Source of the DNA: Celoporthe dispersa
Lineage: Eukaryota; Ascomycota; Sordariomycetes; Diaporthales; Cryphonectriaceae
Direction: 5' to 3'
Length of the DNA: 64,000 nt
Assembly: GCA_016584495.1 (NCBI GenBank)
Contig: WAID01000003.1
Coordinates: 2,418,001 to 2,482,000 of the forward strand
The notes under the pieces were generated by a model. That model had not been told where the DNA came from. It saw only the letters and a list, made by a program, of their open reading frames with translations, and searched no databases. Below are positions 44,146 through 56,196 of this stretch, piece by piece. The number at the start of each line of letters is the position of its first letter. The stretch's first letter is position 1. The position numbers were made by a program, and so were the translations under genes.

Positions 44146-47100
44146 TGTGTCTTTTGTTGTTGGTTTTTTCTTTCTTTTTGTTCTGAGAATAAGATCGGGT
44201 CTCGGGGTTTGGTGGCTCGAGGCTTCGGGTGCCGGTACGTAAAGACGATCGCTAGGACTCTGCAGGAGAGGACGAGGAGGAGGGAGGTGGTTAGGGAAGG
44301 AGAGGACGAGGACAAGAGAGCACGAGAAAGGGAGTGACGGTGGTGAGAACTATGTATAAAGTACCAGTGGTGAGGTGGCCCGAGGAGCAAGTGACAGGTC
44401 AGAGCAGAGGAGGAGGAGGAGCAGAGAGAGGACAACAACAGGCTGTCGTCTTCCAGATCGATTGGGGGAGCGGTCAGGTGGGTTTTATGTAGTGTGTAGA
44501 TCCAGAAGCTCATCCACCGCGCATGCGACTTACGAAACCCGGTCCAGGGAGGGTATCCAGTCTTACCAGGTTGTGTGTTCAGGAGAAGAACACGTTCGAC
44601 CGTCGGTCAAGCAAGGTTGCCTGTGGTTTCGTTTTTGCCTGTCACTTCTACTTTGAGAGGTAGTTGGTTTTCCCTTTTTTCTTTTTTTTTTCTTCCCCCT
44701 CTTCTCTTTCTTTTTTTTCCCCCCCTCTCACTGTGCCGGGAACGGAGTACAGACTGACTGAGTGACAGGGCTGGAGGGGGTTGAATGCTTGTTGTTCCCT
44801 AATCTTGAGCTCCAGTGCCTTTTTTCTTCTTCTTCTTCTCCTTCTCTTGTTCTTTTTTTTTTCTTTTATTTTTTTCCTTATATCTTGTGGATGTCCAAAG
44901 TGGTAGGTGTCATCAACAATTTCCTTTATAGAGGAGACAAGCATCGATGGCACGAGGAATATACGGTGGTTGTTTTTTTTTCCCTCTTTTTTTTTTTTTT
45001 TACAAAACCCGGCGCTGAACCGGAGCACCGGCCTGCCCTGTATTCATGCAGCCTTGTAATGCTACTGCCATTGATAACTGCTACCATAGGCTTCTAGAAA
45101 TTCTTTTTTTACCTCTAGTGCCGGATGACGTGATTATACCACCACAGGTACTCTTCCGCATGGGATCTGCCCAAAAGGTACACCCAGCCGACTCCCGTTT
45201 GTGTAGGTGGGCAGGAAGGACCGACGACAACGGGGAGGCACTACGGACACTAAAAATTCCAGGTCCAGGCCAGGAGTGCGGTAATAATTCCCAGGAGAAA
45301 AAGAAGAAGAAAAAAGCGCCAGAAGCTAATCAGTCCAGCCTCGGGGGGAACCGACTGCCGCGTTCTATTCCACAGTGCCAAATCAGTATGCTGCGAACGG
45401 TTTTGGTGGCGCTATGATTTAGCATACGCGGCCCTTCTCCTGGATGCTGTACCATAGTAAATTGGTCGGGAACGTGGCTGGAGGAATTAATCAACATGCT
45501 GGTTTTGGTCTTGGATTTGCCCTGGTTCCATCTCATCAACCTGGAGAGAGTTCTCCTGACGGGGATTGGAGGGGCTTTGCTGGTCAATCAATTAATCTGG
45601 GAACACATTTCCCCACTCTTTCTTTTTTTTTTCTCTTTCTTTCTTTCCTCCCACACATCTTTCGTGGGCCATGTTTGTTGCTGGCCTGATCCACAACCAT
45701 GCAGGCCCTGTTACTCCGTACACACTACAGACCAACAGCTGGGTGACCACCAGTCATGCAAGTCGGTGGTAGTACAGCTGCGGCAGGCCGGTGGGGGGAC
45801 GGATCTCCGGGCGAAGAACACCATCCGTATTCCCATTTTAGAATGTTTTTAGGCCCTGTTCCCTTGCCCATGTTGGCTTCTTTTGGAATCCCCCCCTTCG
45901 GACGCCGAAACGCACCACCACTCTTCCCTCGCCTTCGGGGTTTTCCAAGCAACAAGATTGTGTTGAAGTTTTCCAATCTCATATCCGGGTAACGACAAAA
46001 GAACAGACAAATGTCCCACGGAGCGGAAGCGATTGGCGCTGCGGCCGCTCGGGGGTTTGGGGCAGCCGACGGCATCAGGCGAGCCTGGATGAGGCAGGTC
46101 TCGCTGTTCTCTCTCTAGTGTTTTTTCTTCTTCTTTCTTTTTGCACAGTCAGCCCTGATAATGAGGCTGGGCATGAGAGCTGACGGCCGCCCCGTTCGAA
46201 CATTAAAGACGCCGGCATTGGCGTCTTCCCCCAGACCACCCGTGGAATGAAGTGCTCGTCAGCTTTTGTCCTTAAACCCATGAGCTGTACGTGCAAGTGC
46301 AAGCAGTGACCCCCTGTTCGACAAACCCTTAAAGAGACACCCATGAGCCACGACGCGTGTGTTTTGGTCTGTGCGAAGATAGCCTTGTCTTGCAGCCACG
46401 TTGCAGGCTCGTACCCCAGAAATCATGTTTGCCAGGCCGCCATCATGTCGTGGAACTGTGAAGGGGGAAAGAAGAAGAAAAAAACCATTGCTAAAGACGA
46501 CAATGCAATGCAGCCGAGCCCAGATGGTAAGGCCATTCCACAGACAGGCTACTGCAGCCTGCCTCTAACCAGCAAGGCTACGTTTCTGTGGACTCTTTCT
46601 CTCTCTCTCTCTCTTGAGTGGCATGCCTGACGGGGGGCGGGTCCATCAGCATCTTCCTCAGCATGGCTCGTCCAAGTGACAGCCGCCCATTGCAAACAGA
46701 CTACCCCGCCAGTTTCATCATCACAAAAGGACAGGTTGTGTGCCTAGACCCGGTGAGGCTCTCTCTGTCTCTGTCTCTGATGGAGCACGACAGCTGTTTT
46801 AAATTGGGCGGGTCTGGGTGAGTCGGTCCGGTGCCTACGGTAAAATCGCTCGGATGAATCCGAGAAATGATATAATAACCTCCAAACCAGAGCGCTGACT
46901 GCTGCTACGGAGACCGAGAAATGAGGCCGGAAGGACATGTCGTTACGCTCCTCCATGGTCAGATCAAGTGTTTGCCGTGCGCACCATCTTCCTGCCGAAC
47001 GCGTACAGTAGTAAGTGTTGCTCGCCGCTTCTCGGTACTGGCATCGTACTGGGTATTTTCCTGCTTCTTTTCTTGGACGGGCGATGATATCTGACATCTC

Positions 47101-48251
47101 AGCATGGGTTGCTGAGATGGCGACCAACAGCAGCCAGCGAGTTCTCAGCTGGATTGACAAGTGTCGGTCAGTCCACTCATTTACCAGGAAGTCAGCCTTG
47201 CCAGACGCAGACAATACGTTGATCTTGTCTTCCTCTGTACGCTTCTTCACTACCTGGTCTCAAGGTGATCATCATCATCACCAGCTGGTGTGTCCACCCT
47301 TAGCGCAGGAGGCAATTTGGACTCTGGGTCACCACGCAGTGCGACCGTCTTGACGTTGAGCCATGCTGTCCTATGCTCCAACGCGTGGCCACATTCTCCA
47401 ACCGTCGTGCTGATAAGAACCAGATATTGCCAGGTGGCGTTGTGTGGTAGACCAGCCTGCCGTTGCCTCCTGCCTTGAGTAACAAAGCTGCGAGACGACC
47501 GATAAGTGTGTATCCACGCACTGAAATTGGCTCATTTTCCGATACGGGTGTTACTGCGTACATTGATCTGCTGGTACTCTGTTTTCCTAGCTCCTGTCAG
47601 GCGTAAGCTGCTCATTTGATGAACCCGAGGTGGGCTCTCAAGGCACACACTTGTGCTTCTTCCTGGTGAGGTTTGATCTGGACAGGGGGGCTGAAAGAAG
47701 GCACCTACCTGGACAAGCCTCATAAAGAACTTGGACTGATGGGAGCTGGGAAATCTGGCCTCGTCAGGTGGGCTGTGGCGTCCAGACTGACACCAACAGT
47801 CCACCAGAGAGGACTGGAGCACACGACATCACAGGCGTGAGCTGCACTGGGGTTGCAACAAGGACTGCATCCAGTTGGACTAGCTTGAAACCTATTATAT
47901 GAGTCCATGTTTTGTATGTAGTGGCTATTGACAAAGCTGTGGGGGTGGCTGAGGACGACCTGCAGGTTTTCATATGCAAAGGCAAATTGAATCTTGGGCA
48001 GAAGGCAGAGATCTCAGCCACTACTCTGAATGACTTCTCGGATTGCTTCACTGGGAACAGCTGCAGTGCCAAGGACAGAGCAGCAGGCCAGGGCGCAGTG
48101 GTATGTATGTACAAGGCACAGCAGGCTAGGTTGTCGCTTATTTATGCCCCTGCCTGGACCCTGTCTATGTCCTTCTCTGCTTCCTTCCTCTTTTCCTCTT
48201 GCACAGTGGTCATCGTCACCAGAACTCAAGACAGCAGCAGCAGCGAGCAGC
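44146..48251. other. 4.1-kb gene-poor interval (met3 promoter to HET relic)
   Basis: Nearest met3 the sequence is C/T- and T-rich. Several long T and A homopolymers follow (44680-44720, 44853-44873, 44974-45001). Between 45.4 and 48.2 kb many short frames occur without recognisable content. I cannot support a gene. Confidence 0.45.
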
Positions 48252-50129
48252 ACCAAAAAGACCAACAGCCTCTGCAGACGATGTAGCTGGGTCCCTTTCG
48301 ACGACGATCTCAAAGTGCTATGGCAAGAAGAAAGATGCGATTTCTGTGCATTTCTGTGCATTCCTGCGCAGCCTGCTCGAGACCACCTACGGCTCAGAGG
48401 CCATGGCCAGCCTCCTGAAGAGCGGCGGCGGGTCCATCCTGAGCCTCTCAGAAGGCTCTCCCGACGTATCGCTGGATCCCATACGGCGCGACCAGTATGA
48501 ACCCGCCCCACGGTGTTTCTACGTTCATCTGGCAGCCGAGCCTGCTGCGCTGCGGAAATGACACCACCTCCTAGGCTAGGAACGGGTCCACCCCCAGATC
48601 GTCGTGCTGGGCAACGAAGGGGCAGCCCCAGGACAGGTCGAGACGAGGACAAGGCTCGGCCGCACCGTCCAGCCTGACAAGATCGACTGGGTCCTCCCCA
48701 GGAGTTGGCTGCACACGTGCCTCTGGCTGTGTGGTTGAGGGCCGCACCACGTGGCCTCCTCCTTGAGGACACGGTCGCAGTGGGGCAGCCCAGGCCTGCG
48801 CGTCATTGATGTTGCGCAGTCTTTTCTCATCTTCTTACCGCCGCATGCCGACTTCGTAGCGCTGAGCTACACCAGGGCCAGGGATCAAAAGCTGAAGCTC
48901 CTAAGGCGGACGCTCGACGACATGTCGACCGCTGGCTTCTTCGCCACCGAGGGCGGACGGCCGTCGCTAACCATCGACGATGCCTTCCACGTGGTGAGGG
49001 CGATGGGATTCCGGTATATCTGGGTTGACAAGCTGTGCATCATCTAGGACGATCTGGGAAACATCTAGTAGGATCTCGATAGGATGGACAGGATCTACGC
49101 CGAGGCCCTGTTCACCATCGTGGCAGCAGCAGGCGACGCGGCTGAGTGACCACATCGTCTCGTCGCCCTGGAACACTAGGGGCTGGACGTACCACAAGAG
49201 AATTCTGTTCCCGAGGCTCTTAGCCTTCACGCCGGCACAGGTGCGCTTCCAGTGTGATTGGGACTGCGCCTCGAGAAGCAGTTCCGTATGCCAGATCAGC
49301 AGCAGCAGGAGGGTCCGACTGCCTTGAAGTTCGTCTCCATGACCTCGGAGGGCATCCTCGACTATGAATACCAGAACCTGCTCGAGACCTACGCTCCCGC
49401 AGTCAAAGAGTATACGAGGAGGAAAGCCACCAGTTCTACGGATAAGGTCTCGGCCTTCGACGGGATTATCAAGCAGCTGAGCAAGCCATTCAGTGGCAAG
49501 TTTCTTGAGGGCCTCCCGACGACCCTGTTTGACCTCGGTCTCCTCTGAGAGCCTGTCTGGCGGGGGAAAAGAACGAGCAAGGCCTTCCCGAGCTGGTCCT
49601 GGGCAGGATGGGACGGGGTCGTCCAGTATCACCACATGGACATTGCCGAGCATATAGTGGGCCAGTACTCTTGATGTGCAGCACGGCTGGACTGCGGGCG
49701 TCATTATCGTCGACGGGGACCTGCTCCCTAGCCTGCAAGGGCGGCGGCACCAGTTTCCTCGTGCTGTCTCGCACGGCGCAGTGGGAGATTGACGACCCGT
49801 CGTGGGATGCGTCTACACAAGTCTACCGGTCATGGACACATCCCGACTGTGGGAGGTCAGACGATGTTATTGATCGGAATGGCGCTCGGAAATAGGGCCT
49901 GGATAGGTCTGTGCGTGATGTTTATCACGATTATGATGATGATGATGATCAACGCATGTTGGATGGGTTGGAATACGACGTGGAATACTTTAACCCTAGT
50001 GTGTTTTGGCTGCTGTACAACGCGCTGTTACTTTCGCAGCCTCGAGATGGCGTCGTGGAGGGGCTGGGCATCGGGAGAATACATATCGATGTGTCTGGCG
50101 CTGCCTGTCGGGGTTTGACTTGCATGTGA
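48252..50129 (+). pseudogene. broken HET-domain (heterokaryon incompatibility) gene
   Basis: HET-domain proteins trigger cell death after fusion of incompatible fungal strains. The relic still shows the family order. A cysteine module (LCRRC ... CDFC, 48268-48350) comes first, then DFVALSY (about 48853), GRPSLTIDDAFHVVRAMG then YIWVDKLCII (to 49044), RMDRIYAEALFTIVAAAGD, SPWNTRGWTYHKRIL (about 49163), FPSWSWAGWDG (about 49592) and a C-terminal DGLEYDVEYF ... LGIGRIHIDV. Damage: a 10-bp tandem duplication at 48341-48360 shifts the frame. TAG stops at 49045, 49066 and 49069 stand where family members have Gln. Further stops occur at about 48733 and 49147, with several frame changes. A segment between the HET core and the GWTY motif looks short. 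This is not explained by homopolymer errors, so I regard it as dead. Confidence 0.8.
48341..48360. repeat. 10-bp tandem duplication inside the HET relic
   Basis: The unit TTTCTGTGCA occurs twice in direct succession. Removing one copy restores CDFCAFLRSLLETT in a single frame. Confidence 0.85.
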
Positions 50130-51127
50130 TATTTATTGCGGTTGGTGTTGAGACGAGTCCAAACGAGTACGTTAGTACTACACACTCAAACGGCACGATC
50201 CATGGTCAGACCGTATATTTTATCTCCTATGTTCAGGCAACGCACGGGGTTTTTTCTTTTCTTTCTTTCTTTCTTTCTTTTTTTTTTTTTTTTTTTTTGG
50301 TTTTTGGTTTTTTTTCTCCCCTTCTTTTTGTTATTCTCTAGATGATCAAGAGAGACCCCTCACTGATAAAAGCGTACGATAAGAGGACATCCTCGAACAA
50401 CATAACCAAATTCAAAAAAAGATATGTATTCCCATCCCGACAGCCAAAAGCCGGTGTCCAGATCTGACATCCCCAAGACAGTGCTGTGTATGCCTCGTTT
50501 AGCGTAAAAAGCACCGCCGGCAAAGAAAGACCTCGGGTCCAAACCCGCCAAAACGATCCGCCGCATTACTATTCCATCCCCTGTATCAGGCCCTGCTAAG
50601 CAAAACTTCCCCGCGCAGGGGACCCGCCAACCTTGGTGGAGGAGGGGTAGAGAAGTGGGCTGCTTCTTTGCTGCCCACTGTGAGCCGACGGTGACGTGCG
50701 TGATGCCCACCCCGCACTCATAGTTTGAGCACGAGAAGGTCTTCAAAAGCGCTAGGAACTGAGGAGGACATCTTGCAATTGCCGTAATTCCGCAGCTCCG
50801 GCTGGACCCCTAGAGCGCATGTTGTATTCCCATCCCGAGCCCTCGTAACCTGCTTGGCTTTGGAGAAGGAAGGGTGCCTCTTTTTCTTTCCTGGGAGCTT
50901 TCGCCTCACGAACCACCTCGGACATTCTTGAGGCGGTGGACAGAGTCCTCCGAGACAATTGCCATCGCAACTAGCAGTGAAAGAGCACTGTACAACAATC
51001 ACGACTTACGGAGGGAGCCCAGACAAGATACAATCGTCTTTTGCTTCGCCAGACTCCTCCTCTGCCTAGACCTCTATCTGCTCTTTGTATCAGCTATTTC
51101 CTCGAGTCTGGGAAGCCCATCGCAGCC
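50130..51127. other. spacer upstream of the dioxygenase gene
   Basis: A TTTC/poly-T tract at 50255-50300 is followed by sequence with short non-conserved frames, then the dioxygenase leader. Confidence 0.5.
50255..50314. repeat. TTTC microsatellite and poly-T tract
   Basis: Several CTTT units run into a T stretch of about 20 bases. Confidence 0.8.
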
Positions 51128-52282
51128 ATGGCGTCACAGGGAGCGCAGACACCAGAGCTTCTGGACCTGACCATCGACAACATAACGCCCAACACCATCA
51201 AGATCAACAACCAGACAAAGGATGCGCGCCTCAGGTATCTCATGGAGCGTCTGGTCACGCACCTGCACGACTTCGCGCGCGAGACGCGCCTCAGCACCAA
51301 CGAGTGGATGGCAGCACTGGGATTCCTGGTCCAGTGTGGGCAGATCTCCACTGACGTCCGGCATGTACGTTTGGTCAAGGGCTCTTGTTCCATAGAAGAG
51401 CGCTTGTGCCGCTCAATGTTATTCCGTATAGACTAACCAGCGCATGCGCTTGCTCTGATCCAGGAATTCATCCTCCTCTCCGATGTCCTCGGTCTGTCCC
51501 TCCTGGTCGACAACATCAACCACCCGAAGCCCCCGAAAGGCACAGAAGGGTCGGTCCTGGGCCCCTTCCACACCCACGATGCGCCCACGATCGAGAACGG
51601 TGCGAGCATGACATCTGACCCAGAAGGTGAGCCAATGCTGGCCATCTGCACTGTCAAGGACACCGCCGGGAGGCCCGTCCAGGGTGTCAAGATCGACATC
51701 TGGGAGACGGACAGCAGCGGGCATTATGACGTGCAGCACTCGGATCGCCAAGAGCCCTCGGAGCGTTGTGTCATGATATCAGATGAGCAGGGTCGGTTCT
51801 TCTTCAAGGGCATCAAGCCAGTCAGCTACCCCATCCCGCACGACGGCCCGGTGGGGAAGCTGTTGGACCTGCTGGGACGACACTGCTGGCGGCCGGCACA
51901 CGTGCATTTTATGTTCCAGAAGGAGGGCTGGGACCATCTCATCACGTAGGCATCTATCCCCGTGAAGCTGATATACGTGGGCGGCCTTGCTGATAACCAC
52001 CTTGGATACAGTGCATTGTATATCCGCGATGACCCATACGAGAAGTCTGATGCCGTATTTGGCGTCAAGAAGAGCTTGGTCATCGATCTCGACAAAGTTG
52101 ACAAGGAGACCGCCAAGGAGTATGGTGTGCCAGAGGGAGCCTGGTTACTGAAACGAGACTTCGTCCTGGTGACCGAGAAAGAGAGCCTGGACCTGCGGGA
52201 CAAGCTTGCGACCGAAGAGCTCAAGAAGCTTGGTCTGAACCTGAAGTTGGTGGATCACCTGCCTGTTCCCGACCTTGACTGA
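51128..52282 (+). CDS. intradiol ring-cleavage dioxygenase (hydroxyquinol/catechol 1,2-type)
   Basis: The enzyme opens the ring of a catechol or hydroxyquinol between its hydroxyls using Fe(III), a step in fungal breakdown of aromatics towards 3-oxoadipate. Exons: 51128-51364, 51464-51945, 52012-52282, total 329 residues. An apparent stop at 51949 lies inside the second, 66-bp intron (GTAGGC donor, TACAG acceptor); splicing yields HLITALYIRDDPYEKSDAV. The N-terminal helical dimerisation domain (residues 1-105) precedes the catalytic domain, which starts at VLGPFHTHDAP. All four iron ligands are present: Tyr167 (GHYD), Tyr201 (SYPIP), His225 and His227 (RPAHVH), with Arg222 preceding. No other 3-oxoadipate pathway gene is nearby. 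The substrate cannot be decided from sequence alone; the GPFH form suggests hydroxyquinol. Confidence 0.93.
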
Positions 52283-52545
52283 GAGAGAGCAGAGTGGGCC
52301 GTCGGTTTCCGCGCCCATGAATATGTTTCTGGTGTGGATTTTCTTTGATACAGGGCTGTGTGTAGGCTGTGCCCCAAGATCTCGAGCGCTGTGTATAGCG
52401 CCCCCGTTATAGGCACTCAAGAATGATGATTACACATCACTGAGGCTTGTCGATGAACCACTTGACCGATGTCATTAGTCACGATGGGAAGCCGAAGTCT
52501 GCCGAATGGTCGCAAGGCCACTGATGTGTTTTCTGCTTGCTGTGT

Positions 52546-54068
52546 TTAATGGCCCCGGGCCGATGCTCGGAACAGCTTGACGACATTGTCGTAATAGCCA
52601 CCGGTCCCGCCATATTTGTACAACAGAGAGTAGATATCCAATTCCTCCTCGTTGGCAAGGCGCCGGCCTAAGATCGCCACATTCCGGGTCGATGGTATGC
52701 GCAGCACCTCCTTCTCGACCTCCCAGCTGCAGTCCTCGGCGATCTCAGCAACCCACCCGCAGAGCGAATTGTAGGCCGAATGGGAGGCTGTCTTGTCCTT
52801 GGGTGGAGGTGCCCGCCACCTGTCGCCACCGAGGTTATGACTGCAGCATGGTATCATCATGAACGGACAGTTCGACAGCCTCGCGAGGATGGGTGTCCAT
52901 GGCGTCAGCTCATCGGCGTGATTCGAGATAATGAAAGTGCCCTTGGGGAAAATGCCATCATGGGTCTGACCCTCACTGATTTTGACATCGCTGTTGCCCG
53001 TCGGCTTCGCGGTAACAGCAGGGAGCAAGACATGCGCCTTTAAGGAATCCTGGACTTGAAAGCCACCGTCCAGGGCGCGGACGGAGACACTCGAGTTGTA
53101 CTTGGCCCAAGATCTTCGCACTCTTGCATCAAACCCCCAGCCCGAGTAGTTCTCGCGATTTAGAATGTAGACCAGCAGGCCATTTCCACAACCAATATCG
53201 ACGAAGCCAGGAAATTCGGTGTCCTTGTACATCTCCTTCCAGAGCTCGATCAGGAAGGCGGCGATGCAGAGGTCCTCAAAGACGTGCTTCGAGGGATCCG
53301 TCACCTCCTCCCAGCCCTCGACAAGGGATTTGGCATACTTTTGCTTGAGCGTGGCGTAGGTGCTCTGAAGGGAGGCTTGTGGGACCAGAACATCGTGGTG
53401 CACGCGTTTCTTGTAGCCAGCCACCTGGCCCTCACCATGCTTGTGCAGAACCCGGAGCAGATGCAGGGCCGTCCTGGTGAGCTTCTCGGTCCTGCTGCCT
53501 GAGTCAAAGAAGAGGTACTGCGTGGACACGGTCCCCCTGGCTTCTGCTGGTCTCCAGTCATGGAGGAAGGCGATACCTCTCACCGCTGGATGGTAAAGGG
53601 GATGTCCTGTTCGGACTGAACATGTGGGAGATAGATGATGAGAGACCTCTGGACGCCCTCAGGGATGGTGCCTTCGTAGAAGACACAGCTCTGCTCCAGG
53701 GGCTTATCCCGGAGCTCATTCCGAGGGATCATCCTGCGGACGAGGAGCCTCTTGATGCCCAGACCTTTGTAGTCTGGTATCAGCGGTTGAGGGCCCGAGA
53801 CGGGGGCAGGGCACTCAGAAACTTCTGAGACGACCCGATCGAGCAGGACGTCGGCCCTGAAGAGCCATGATGAGTTGATATTAGGATTCTTGATCAGGTT
53901 TAGCATGACCCTCTCGAAGATCTCAGCGTCGAAGCTGCACTCTTCTCTAAACAGAGGCGTCCATCTGGGAGAGGGGCCATCCTGATTTTCATCCTCCTCG
54001 AATATCTGAACAGAGACAGCAGCGGCCTGGCTCTCGGGCTGGCTGAGGTCGACAGGCGCAAAGGGCAT
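52546..54068 (-). CDS. trm44: tRNA(Ser) Um44 2'-O-methyltransferase TRM44
   Basis: TRM44 methylates the ribose of U44 in tRNA-Ser using S-adenosylmethionine in the cytoplasm. One exon, starting MPFAPVDLSQPES. The N-terminal half carries the family block LNLIKNPNINSSWLFRADVL and IPRNELRDKPLEQSC. The methyltransferase fold contains FVDIGCGNGLLVYILNREN (SAM-binding motif I), SGWGFDARVRRSW and SNHADELTPWTPILA, then FMMIPCCSHNLGG. One base is missing in the A run at 53595-53597 (T run on the coding strand), which splits the gene into two frames. With the base restored, the junction reads DIPFYHPAVRGIAFLHDW and the product is 507 residues. Its 3' end lies about 260 bp from the convergent dioxygenase gene. 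Confidence 0.92.
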
Positions 54069-54722
54069 ATCTTGACCACGAAAGGCAAGCAGTCGGGTGA
54101 GGTCGCTGAGAGAGGGCGGGAAAAACGTGGTGATTTTCCCCCTAGAATGTACGGAATGAGCGACCAGAAATAGGAGCAGGGCTTTGGGTTCTAGGCCTGT
54201 GCCTAGCAGGGTTCACAGGGAGCCGCTGCAAGCCTCAGGACACCGCCTTCCTGCAGGGCATAACGAACGTGCTCCCACTGTAGCACAGCATAGGGCGTAC
54301 CCACGTATTGTGGTACAGTGGCGCTGGCACCGCCCTATGGTGCTCACCAACGAATGGTACGTAGCACTGCAGCACTAGGGTAGCAGCTGCAGAGGCAGAC
54401 GACTGGCCTGGCTGGGCACGGACCTCTCGGTGGCCCCTCCCCTCCCCCTGCGTTAGTCACCCACTCGGGCACCCCGCTTCCTCGCCTCCTTGTGCGAACA
54501 ATAAAACCGCTGAGCATCACACATCACGCCTCTCTTCTCTCTCCCTGTCTACCCCCTCCAGCCAACCTACCCACAACGATACCTGTCTTCTTCATCACAG
54601 CGCACCACATCTTCCTACTCGATACAGGGCACCTACACAAACCTCGCAGTTTCCACCTCCTCAAACCAAAAGAAACCCATTTCCCATCAGTGAGACGTCG
54701 CTAGAGCCGTCCGTCGCTGCCT
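54069..54722. promoter_or_regulatory. divergent promoter region of trm44 and eIF1
   Basis: The two genes point away from each other. The right side (54490-54720) is C/T- and CA-rich, the typical leader of a highly expressed fungal gene. Confidence 0.5.
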
Positions 54723-55607
54723 ATGTCAATCGAAAACAACAAGGACCTTGGTAAGGCCGAAAACGGTGCCCCGCCTCAAAGTAGCAGCCTCACCCACCCT
54801 AAGATCTGTCGATGCTGACCTCGTCTCCCGGTCCAGTCTCCTCCGCCGATGTGGCCGACGGTCAGATAGGAAAGGAGCAACCGGCCCAGGTCGCTGAGGG
54901 AAACCTCAAAGACTCTGGCAAGAAACAGAAGGCATCCAAGGCCGACGACGCCAAAAAACAGAAGTCAGCCAAGTCCGCCGACGCGGGTGAGGTCATCGAG
55001 AACCTCCGATCTTTTGGTAAGTCTTTTTTTTTTTTGAATGAAAACTTCCTCCGCCACTTTCGCTTCGTCCTATCGATGTTGCACCCTGACGCTGACCGCC
55101 TCTTGCTCGTGTGCAGATCCTTTCGCCGAGGTTGACGAAGACGGTGGCGAGGGCGAAAAGAAGGCGACCAAGGCTGCTGAGAAGATCGAGATCCGTATCC
55201 AGCGTATGTCTCATAACCTGTCACCTGTTCTCTTCTTCACACAAGGAGTACGCGTCGCTGCTACGCACCCGCGGCCCGGCCCTGCCTCCTGTCTGCAAAT
55301 ACAAGGAGAAAGCATAATAGCCCACTGACAGAGGAACGATGGTACAGAGCGCAATGGACGCAAGACCCTGACCACGGTTACGAACATTCCCAAGAAGTGG
55401 AACCTCAAGAAGATTTGCAAGCAGGCCAAGAAGCGGTACAACTGCAATGGCACCGTCATCGAAGATGAGGAGCACGGCCAGGTGATCCAGCTCCAGGGCG
55501 ATCAGCGCAACAACATGCACGACTTCCTGTGCGGTGAGATCACCAATGACGAGAAGACCACCGGCCTTGGCTTCGACAAGGAGATGGTCCGAGTCCACGG
55601 TTTCTAA
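54723..55607 (+). CDS. sui1: translation initiation factor eIF1 (SUI1) with N-terminal extension
   Basis: eIF1 binds the 40S subunit near the P site and enforces AUG selection. Exons: 54723-54750, 54837-55016, 55117-55203, 55348-55607, total 184 residues; all four junctions are canonical and in phase. The SUI1 domain is intact: IRIQQRNGRKTLTTVTNI, ICKQAKKRYNCNGTVIED, GQVIQLQGDQRNNMHDFL. The usual start of the protein, S-I-E-N-L-K-x-F-DPFAE, appears twice here: once as MSIENNKDL in exon 1 and again as VIENLRSFDPFAE across exons 2/3. Between them exon 2 adds about 55 Lys/Ala/Ser/Asp-rich residues not found in standard eIF1 (about 110-115 residues). If exon 2 were partly skipped a shorter form might be made, but no such splice site is obvious. 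Family identity is certain; the extension is unusual. Confidence 0.92.
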
Positions 55608-56196
55608 GGGCTTTCATGTCATATCGACCCCTCCCTCGAACACGTCCGTGCGGGAACAGCTAGCCGTAGAGATACGGCCTGGACCAGTGATGACGACAAG
55701 TCTGGTCTTCTACTGAAGAAATATCTCGAGTTACTTGAGACTCATTTTTTTGGGCTTGTCGGAGCGCTACATGACATGATCCCATTTGCCGACCGGTGGT
55801 GATCTCCAACTTATCGCAAAGCGGACGTATCCTTGGAGGACAGTGTCGAGAAGCGAGTCTGATCACACCTGGCGCCTACCAGAGATGAAGGCAGGCACTA
55901 TATCCCTTTTGTTAGTGAATCTAGGGGCAGATGGGAATCCACAGTCTCCCATGGCAATGGCAAACATTCTTTCTCCCGACGTCTTACATCTTGCAGCAGT
56001 GTGTGTGTGTGTGATGGCGGACGGTGAAATGCTGAACATCGTAATGTTCCTGAGGAGTTCACAAGAAAACGATGTATTCTCCGCGCAACTGGGGTATCAT
56101 GAACAAACTGAGAACGATCTTTCCAAGCAAGAAAAAAAAGTCAAGGGCGTGGAAGTTCTAAAATTCCCTCCCTCCCACGCTCCCACGCTCCGACCC
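55608..56196. other. spacer between convergent eIF1 and eos1
   Basis: 3' flanks of both genes. A short GT run lies near 56000-56012. No gene was seen. Confidence 0.5.

Noticed and set aside
46744..47250. 168-codon minus-strand frame
   Set aside because: No recognisable domain and many short competing frames; not supported.
51946..52011. Stop codon TAG splitting the dioxygenase
   Set aside because: It lies inside a 66-bp intron with GTAGGC donor and TACAG acceptor; splicing gives the conserved ITALYIRDDPYE, so this is not a pseudogene.
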